NCBI GenBank assembly: GCA_022563655.1
Contig: JADFMW010000088.1
Coordinates: 1-9,973, forward strand
Direction of reading: 5' to 3'
DNA length: 9,973 nucleotides
Source of the DNA: Pseudomonadota bacterium
Lineage (GTDB): Bacteria; Pseudomonadota; Alphaproteobacteria; JAAXGF01
How positions within the stretch are numbered: the stretch's first letter is position 1; each line of letters opens with the position of its first letter. The notes below the pieces were generated by a model. That model did no database searches, was not told the DNA's origin, and saw only the letters and a program-made list of their open reading frames with translations. A program made the position numbers and the translations under genes. Positions 5,794 through 9,973 of this stretch are shown piece after piece.

Positions 5794-7488
5794 TTGTCGG
5801 TCGCCATACCATCGCCCCGTCCACGCGGCATAACGGACCTCCTCGGCCGGCTGCGGCCGAGCGGCTGGACCTTTGCCGCCGCCTCGATCGCGGCGCTGGT
5901 TTCGGTGCCGGTGCTGGTGGTGCTTGGCAGCGTCTTCGCGCCCGCGGGCGAGGTCTGGCGCCACCTCGCCGAGACCGTGCTCGCGACCTACGTTGCCAAC
6001 TCGCTGTGGCTGATGCTGGGCGTGGGGACGGGCACGCTCTTGATCGGCGTCGGCGTCGCGTGGCTCGTGACCATGTGCCGGTTTCCCGGCCGGCGCGTAT
6101 TCGAGTGGGCGCTGCTCCTGCCGTTCGCCGTGCCGACCTACGTCGTCGCCTATACCTACGGGGCCCTGTTCGAGTTCGCCGGCCCGCTGCAAAGCGCCCT
6201 GCGCGAGGCCTTTGGCTGGGGACGGGGCGATTACTGGTTCCCCGAGGTCCGCTCGCTGGGCGGCGCCGCGGCGATGATGTCGCTGGTGCTCTACCCCTAT
6301 GTGTATCTGTTGGCGCGCGCCGCCTTCCTCGAGCAGTCGGTGTGCGTCATCGAGATCAGCCGCACCCTCGGACGCGGCCCGTGGCGCAGCTTCAGCGACG
6401 TCGCGCTGCCCCTCGCGCGGCCGGCGATCGTCGCCGGCGTGGCGCTGGCGCTGATGGAGGCGCTGAGCGACTTCGGCGCCGTCGAGCACCTCGCGGTTCC
6501 GACCTTCACCACCGGCATCTTCCGGACCTGGTTCGGCCTCGGCGACGCGACGGCGGCGGCCCAGCTTTCGGCCTTTCTGATGCTGTTCATCCTTGTGCTG
6601 GTGCTGTTCGAGCGCAGCGCGCGCGGGCGCCGGAGATTCCACCACACCTCGCGCCGCTACCGGGCGCTGCCGCGCTACCGGCTGCGCGGGCGCCGCGCGG
6701 CCGCCGCGTTCCTGGCCTGCTTCGTGCCGGTCTTCCTCGGCTTCCTGCTGCCCGGCGGGCAACTGCTCGCCTGGACCGTGGAGACGGCGGGCGCCGTGGT
6801 CGACGCGCGCTTTCTCGGCCTCGTGGCGAACAGCATGCTGCTCGCCGCGGCGGCGGCGGCGCTGGCGGTGGCGGTCGCCCTGGTCCTGGCCTACGGCCTG
6901 CGCCTGCGCCCGGGCCCGGTGATCGGCCTGTCGGCGCGTCTCGCCAGCCTGGGCTACGCCGCCCCGGGCTCGGTCATCGCGGTTGGCGTCCTGCTGCCGC
7001 TCGCCTGGCTGGATAACCGGATCGACGCGTCGATGCAGGCGGTATTCGGCGTCTCGACCGGGCTCGTCTTGAGCGGCACGCTGGTGGCGCTCATGTTCGC
7101 CTACCTCGTGCGCTTCCTCGCGGTCTCGTTCAACACCGTCGAGGCGAGCCTCGGCAAGGTCACGCCGACGATGGACGGGGCGGCGCGCACGCTTGGCCTC
7201 GGCCCCGCCGCGACGCTCGCGCGGGTGCACGCGCCGCTCATCTCGGGCGGCCTCTTGACGGCGGCTATTCTGGTCTTCGTCGACGTCATGAAAGAGCTGC
7301 CGGCGACCCTGATCATGCGCCCGTTCAACTTCAACACGCTCGCCGTGCGCGCCTTCGAGCTGGCCTCGGACGAGCAGCTTGCCGAAGCGGCGCCCGCGGC
7401 GCTCGCCATCGTCGCCGCGGGCGTGGTGCCGGTGGTGCTGCTGACCGCGGTGATCGCGCGCTCGCGGCCGGGCCGCCAGGCGATCTGA
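5794..7488 (+). CDS. fbpB: Iron(III)-type ABC transporter, two-domain permease
   Basis: Inner-membrane permease, 564 residues, of the FbpB/HitB class in which two six-helix halves are fused. Each half has a coupling loop for the ATPase: EISRTLGRGPWRSFSDVALP (187-206) and DGAARTLGLGPAATLARVHA (461-480). Hydrophobic segments occur near 26-50, 70-95, 104-128, 157-178, 209-225 and 256-272, then six more after the basic linker 273-301. The C-terminal MKELPATLIMRPFNFNTLAVRAFE (499-522) is typical of ferric-iron permeases. The start is TTG 5794, preceded by a strong purine-rich site AGGAGAGAGAAGGG (5777-5790); no in-frame ATG occurs before residue 74. The ATPase follows 10 bases after the stop. No periplasmic binding-protein gene (fbpA) is adjacent. 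Iron is inferred from family and Fur box; thiamine or sulfate-type substrates are less likely. Confidence 0.88.
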   Translation: MSVAIPSPRPRGITDLLGRLRPSGWTFAAASIAALVSVPVLVVLGSVFAPAGEVWRHLAETVLATYVANSLWLMLGVGTGTLLIGVGVAWLVTMCRFPGRRVFEWALLLPFAVPTYVVAYTYGALFEFAGPLQSALREAFGWGRGDYWFPEVRSLGGAAAMMSLVLYPYVYLLARAAFLEQSVCVIEISRTLGRGPWRSFSDVALPLARPAIVAGVALALMEALSDFGAVEHLAVPTFTTGIFRTWFGLGDATAAAQLSAFLMLFILVLVLFERSARGRRRFHHTSRRYRALPRYRLRGRRAAAAFLACFVPVFLGFLLPGGQLLAWTVETAGAVVDARFLGLVANSMLLAAAAAALAVAVALVLAYGLRLRPGPVIGLSARLASLGYAAPGSVIAVGVLLPLAWLDNRIDASMQAVFGVSTGLVLSGTLVALMFAYLVRFLAVSFNTVEASLGKVTPTMDGAARTLGLGPAATLARVHAPLISGGLLTAAILVFVDVMKELPATLIMRPFNFNTLAVRAFELASDEQLAEAAPAALAIVAAGVVPVVLLTAVIARSRPGRQAI

Positions 7489-7498
7489 GAGCCGCGCC

Positions 7499-8557
7499 AT
7501 GGACGCCTTGGTCTTCGAGGGAGTGAGCCACGCTTACGACGACGTCACGGCGGTCGCATCGGTCGATCTGCGCGTCGCCGAGGGCGAGGTCGTCTGCCTC
7601 CTGGGGCCGTCGGGCTGCGGCAAGACGACGCTGCTGCGCATCGCCGCCGGGCTCGAGGAGCCGCAAGCGGGCCGCGTGATCATCAACGGCCGGGAGGCCT
7701 CGCGGCCCGGCGCGTTGCTGCCGCCCGAGGCGCGCGGCGTCGGCATGGTGTTCCAGGACTATGCCCTGTTCCCCCACCTGAGCGTCGCCGGCAACGTCGC
7801 CTTCGGGCTCGGCGGTTCGTCGGCGGCGCGCCGGGCGGCGGCCCTCGAGATGCTCGAGCGCGTCGGCATGGCCGAGCACGCCGGGCGCTACCCCCACGTC
7901 CTTTCGGGCGGCGAGCAGCAGCGCGTCGCGCTGGCCCGGGCGCTGGCGCCAAAGCCGGGGCTGTTGTTGCTCGACGAGCCGTTCTCGGGCCTCGACATCC
8001 GGCTGCGCGACCGGGTGCGCGACGAGACCCTCGAGCTGCTCGAGGCGGAGGGGATCTCGACGCTGCTGGTTACCCACGACCCGGAGGAGGCCATGTACAT
8101 GGCCGACCGCATCGCCGTGATGCGCGCCGGCCGCATTCTCCAGCAAGGACCGCCGGACGAGGTCTACCGCGCGCCCGGCGACGTGTTCATCGCCACTTTT
8201 CTCAGCGACGTCAATAGGTTTCACGGGACCGCCGAGGGCGGCGCCGTGGCCAGCCCGTTCGGCCCGCTCGCCGCCGATGGCATCGCCGACGGCGAGCGCG
8301 TCGACGTCCTGATCCGGCCCGAGGCGCTGCGCATCGCCAAGGGCGCCGCCGAGCGAGCCGTGGCGGCGACGGTCGTCGCGGTCCACCCGCTCGGCCACAG
8401 CAGCATCGTCGATCTGCGCCTCGATGGGGACGGCCGCGCGGTGCGCGCCCGCCTGCCGGGACCCACCGCGCCCGAGCCGGGGGCGCGCATCTCGGTCGTG
8501 CTGGATTCCAGCCAGGTCTTTGTTTTTCCCTGCGACGCACCTAAATCGTTAAAATAG
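7499..8557 (+). CDS. fbpC: Iron(III)-type ABC transporter ATP-binding protein
   Basis: Cytoplasmic ATPase of 352 residues that powers the preceding permease. The nucleotide-binding domain is complete: Walker A GPSGCGKT 36-43, Q-loop Q86 in VFQDYALFPHL, signature LSGGEQQR 135-142, Walker B LLLLDE 155-160, D-loop SGLD 163-166 and switch H193 in VTHDPEEA. Residues from about 235 to the end form a TOBE-like regulatory domain (RPEALRI and the HPLGHSSIVDLRL stretch), as in FbpC, PotA and CysA relatives. The MALT-family ATPase type alone does not fix the substrate; the adjacent Fbp-like permease and the upstream Fur box point to iron. ATG 7499 follows the permease stop by 10 bases, so both share a transcript. 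No intrinsic terminator with a T-run follows. Confidence 0.9.
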   Translation: MDALVFEGVSHAYDDVTAVASVDLRVAEGEVVCLLGPSGCGKTTLLRIAAGLEEPQAGRVIINGREASRPGALLPPEARGVGMVFQDYALFPHLSVAGNVAFGLGGSSAARRAAALEMLERVGMAEHAGRYPHVLSGGEQQRVALARALAPKPGLLLLDEPFSGLDIRLRDRVRDETLELLEAEGISTLLVTHDPEEAMYMADRIAVMRAGRILQQGPPDEVYRAPGDVFIATFLSDVNRFHGTAEGGAVASPFGPLAADGIADGERVDVLIRPEALRIAKGAAERAVAATVVAVHPLGHSSIVDLRLDGDGRAVRARLPGPTAPEPGARISVVLDSSQVFVFPCDAPKSLK

Positions 8558-8579
8558 GCGTATCCGGCGCGCATATGGC

Positions 8580-8616
8580 GCGCGTTCGGGCGGCGCGTTC
8601 GGGCGGCGCGTTCAGG
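8580..8616. repeat. 13-bp tandem repeat between the iron operon and tatA
   Basis: GCGCGTTCGGGCG occurs at 8580-8592 and 8593-8605 exactly, followed by a partial third copy to 8616 (GCGCGTTCAGG). Just upstream GCGCGC (8567-8572) and GCGCGC (8578-8583) can form a 6-bp stem around ATATG. It lacks a T-run, so a terminator role is doubtful. Confidence 0.7.
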
Positions 8617-8704
8617 TCCGGGGGCCGTGTTGCGCGCTCCCCCGCTTTCTGACATCATGCGCCGGCTTTCGCGCGGCCCGATGAGCGAGGTTAGGAGCGA
8701 TTCG

Positions 8705-8947
8705 ATGGGCACTTTCAGTATTTGGCACTGGTTGATCGTACTGGTGGTTCTTCTGCTGCTGTTTGGCCGCGGAAAGATTCCCAGCCTGATGGGCGACATG
8801 GCCAAGGGCATCAAGGCGTTCAAATCCGGGATGAAGGAAGACGATGACGCCGAGACGCCGCCCAAGGCGATCGATCAGGACACTCAGGGCACCGCGACTA
8901 CCGCGGCCGACGCCACCGTCAAGAAGGACGAGGCTGCCCAGGGCTAA
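8705..8947 (+). CDS. tatA: Sec-independent translocase subunit TatA
   Basis: Small inner-membrane protein of 80 residues that oligomerises to form the passage for folded proteins with twin-arginine signals. A short N-terminus (MGTFSIWHW) leads into a hydrophobic helix (about 10-20) ending in the hallmark FGRGKIP (20-26). An amphipathic helix follows (PSLMGDMAKGIKAFKSGMKE, about 26-45), and then a charged, disordered tail. The open frame extends upstream to 8627, but ATG 8705 gives the canonical N-terminus and has AGGAG at 8693-8697, seven bases away. It is first of tatA-tatB-tatC. The 147-bp gap from the ATPase gene suggests its own promoter, which I could not locate. Confidence 0.96.
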   Translation: MGTFSIWHWLIVLVVLLLLFGRGKIPSLMGDMAKGIKAFKSGMKEDDDAETPPKAIDQDTQGTATTAADATVKKDEAAQG

Positions 8948-8975
8948 TCCCTCCACGGTCGCGGGGCGCAATGCC

Positions 8976-9039
8976 ATGGACGTGAGCGGCCATGCGTGAC
9001 ATCGGCCATGCTTGACATCGGCCATGCTTGACATCGGCT
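8976..9039 (+). repeat. Fourfold 16-bp tandem repeat carrying the tatB start codon
   Basis: Units of 16 bases begin at 8976, 8992, 9008 and 9024, all starting with ATG. Units 3 and 4 are ATGCTTGACATCGGCC and ATGCTTGACATCGGCT. Unit 2 differs from unit 3 by one base; unit 1 is more diverged (ATGGACGTGAGCGGCC). Because 16 is not a multiple of three, each of the first three ATGs opens a seven-codon ORF (8976-8999, 8992-9015, 9008-9031). Each ORF overlaps the next by eight bases, and the last overlaps the start of tatB. Confidence 0.85.
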
Positions 9040-9560
9040 GGTGGGAACTGGTGGTCGTGGCGATGATCGCCTTGATCGTCGTCGGGCCGAAGGACCTGCC
9101 GCGGATTCTGCGCGTGATCGGCCAGTGGGCCGGCAAGGCGCGGGCGATGGCCCGCGAGTTCCAGGGCAGCATCGACGATATGGTGCGCGAGGCCGGGGTC
9201 GACGATATCAAAAAGGAGGTCGAGTCGGTCGCCACGTTCGACGTCGAGAAAGAGCTCGGCGACGCGATCGATCAGACCGGCGCCCCGGAGCATTCTATCG
9301 AGCCGCCGCCGCCCGGGGGCGAGACCGAAGAGCTGCCGGCTGACGATATGGTTGACGATATGGCTGACGATATGGCGTCGTCCGAACCGGAACCGCAAGC
9401 CGACAAGCCGGCCGAGGCCGGGCAGGCGCCCAAAACCCAGGCCGCCGGCGAGTCCGGGACGCCGGCCAAAACCCAGGCCGCCGGAGAGGCCGGGACGCCG
9501 GCCAAAACCCAGGCCGCCGGAGAGGCCGGGACGCCGGCCAAAACCCAGGCCGCCGGCTGA
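9024..9560 (+). CDS. tatB: Sec-independent translocase subunit TatB
   Basis: TatB pairs with TatC in the inner membrane to form the twin-arginine signal receptor. The 178-residue protein begins MLDIGWWELVVV, close to the family's MFDIGxxELL, with E8 in the membrane-entry position. A hydrophobic helix (about 8-20) leads to the hinge GPKDLPR (21-27), followed by an amphipathic helix (about 27-70) of the type RILRVIGQWAGKARAMAREF. The rest is disordered and repetitive: ADDM/VDDM/ADDM (about 107-118) and four copies of a PAKTQAAGEAGT-like unit (about 135-178). The frame opens at a TTG at 9012, but ATG 9024 gives the family N-terminus. No Shine-Dalgarno lies before it; upstream is a repeat of its own start region. 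TatC begins three bases after the stop. Confidence 0.95.
   Translation: MLDIGWWELVVVAMIALIVVGPKDLPRILRVIGQWAGKARAMAREFQGSIDDMVREAGVDDIKKEVESVATFDVEKELGDAIDQTGAPEHSIEPPPPGGETEELPADDMVDDMADDMASSEPEPQADKPAEAGQAPKTQAAGESGTPAKTQAAGEAGTPAKTQAAGEAGTPAKTQAAG
9339..9374 (+). repeat. 12-bp tandem repeat inside tatB
   Basis: GCTGACGATATG (9339-9350), GTTGACGATATG (9351-9362) and GCTGACGATATG (9363-9374) encode ADDM, VDDM and ADDM in the acidic, disordered tail of TatB. The unit is a multiple of three, so copy changes keep frame. Confidence 0.85.
9430..9557 (+). repeat. 36-bp tandem repeat at the tatB 3' end
   Basis: A 36-base unit recurs with AAAACCCAGGCCGCCGG at 9432, 9468, 9504 and 9540: three full copies and a truncated fourth that ends at the stop codon. 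It encodes the 12-residue unit PAKTQAAGEAGT. The first copy differs slightly (APKTQAAGESGT); the later copies are identical, indicating recent in-frame expansion. Confidence 0.92.
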
Positions 9561-9563
9561 GCC

Positions 9564-9973
9564 GTGGTCAAGGACATCGACGAGAGCAAGGCGCCTCTGC
9601 TCGAGCACCTGATCGAGCTGCGCACCCGCCTGATCCGCTCGATCGTCGCGATCCTGGTTTTGTTCATGGTCGGCTTCTACTTCGCCCAGGACGTTTATAA
9701 CTTCCTGGTGGAGCCTCTGTTCCAGATCTACCAGTCGCTGGGGCATACCGACCGGATGATGGTCTACACGGCCTTGCACGAGGCGTTTTTCACCCAGGTC
9801 AAGGTGGCGTTATTCAGCGCTCTGTTCGTCTCCTTTCCGTTCGTCGCCGCCCAGATCTGGATGTTCGTCGCGCCCGGCCTGTACAAGCACGAGAAGGGGG
9901 CGTTCCTGCCGTTCCTCGTGCTCACGCCGATCCTGTTCTTCGCCGGCGGGGCCTTCGTCTACTACGTGATGTT
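9564..9973 (+). CDS. tatC: Sec-independent translocase subunit TatC, N-terminal part (cut by window end)
   Basis: Polytopic inner-membrane core of the Tat receptor. The first 136 codons are visible; the full protein is usually about 250 residues with six helices. The GTG start at 9564 follows the tatB stop by three bases, with no clear ribosome-binding site, so coupling to tatB is likely. HLIELRTRLI (15-24) carries E18, equivalent to E. coli E15 in the signal-peptide site. The first helix lies at about 23-41. EAFFTQVKVA (73-82) leads into the second helix with SFP (90-92), then QIWMFVAPGLYKHEK (97-111) with E110, equivalent to E. coli E103. The third helix starts near 114 and runs to the window edge. 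The reading frame is intact to the last base. Confidence 0.96.
   Translation, partial: MVKDIDESKAPLLEHLIELRTRLIRSIVAILVLFMVGFYFAQDVYNFLVEPLFQIYQSLGHTDRMMVYTALHEAFFTQVKVALFSALFVSFPFVAAQIWMFVAPGLYKHEKGAFLPFLVLTPILFFAGGAFVYYVM

Noticed and set aside
5413..7500. A 695-codon open frame on the minus strand opposite the permease gene
   Set aside because: It is Arg/His/Ala/Gly-rich low-complexity sequence with no motif, the expected shadow of a GC-rich gene; the plus-strand permease is unambiguous.
8567..8583. A stem after the ATPase gene as an intrinsic terminator
   Set aside because: Only six GC pairs and no T-run follow; termination here cannot be supported.
8627..8704. An N-terminal extension of TatA
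   Set aside because: TatA proteins begin a few residues before the membrane helix, and ATG 8705 has a good AGGAG at proper spacing.
9012..9023. A TTG start for tatB four codons upstream
   Set aside because: It falls inside the 16-bp repeat and adds residues absent from the conserved MLDIGWWEL start.

Overview
The window is a GC-rich stretch of bacterial chromosome (G or C at nearly every third codon position of the real genes). The gene set is core metabolism and transport: lysine/diaminopimelate, de novo NAD, an iron-type ABC transporter and the Tat export pathway. Protein sequences, base composition and a tatA-tatB-tatC block with a TatB of the MLDIGWWEL type point to an alphaproteobacterium, possibly Rhodospirillales-like. 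That placement is an inference. No phage, plasmid, CRISPR, rRNA or tRNA gene is visible.

Layout. Positions 1-233 hold no gene I can support, only a good -35 box before dapD. Positions 234-2790 (+) are a tightly overlapping operon: dapD, dapE (4-base overlap) and a small five-helix membrane protein of unknown function (1-base overlap). Positions 2870-4849 (-) hold nadC and, upstream of it, nadA; they converge on the dap operon across a short spacer of 11-bp tandem repeats. nadB, often found with these genes, is not in the 102-bp gap or elsewhere in the window. Positions 4850-5793 are a 944-bp divergent intergenic region. It carries a near-perfect 25-bp palindrome over the nadA promoter, a 92-bp AT-rich inverted-repeat element that looks like a mobile-element remnant, a Fur-type box lying on a sigma70-like promoter, and a long structured leader before the next gene. 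Positions 5794-8557 (+) encode a two-domain iron(III)-type ABC permease with a TTG start and its ATPase, without a substrate-binding protein gene. Positions 8705-9973 (+) hold tatA, tatB and the first 136 codons of tatC, cut by the window end.

How the genes fit together. DapD and DapE catalyse two steps of the succinylase route to meso-diaminopimelate (cell wall) and lysine. NadA and NadC catalyse the last two steps from iminoaspartate to nicotinate mononucleotide. The permease and ATPase form the membrane part of a ferric-iron importer, and the Fur box fits that role. TatABC exports folded proteins.

The genes are ordinary. The interesting material is between them: two plausible operators, a probable ~387-nt iron-regulated leader, and several short tandem duplications. 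One of these has multiplied the tatB start codon into a four-step staircase of overlapping mini-ORFs. I did not find a convincing new multi-gene system.
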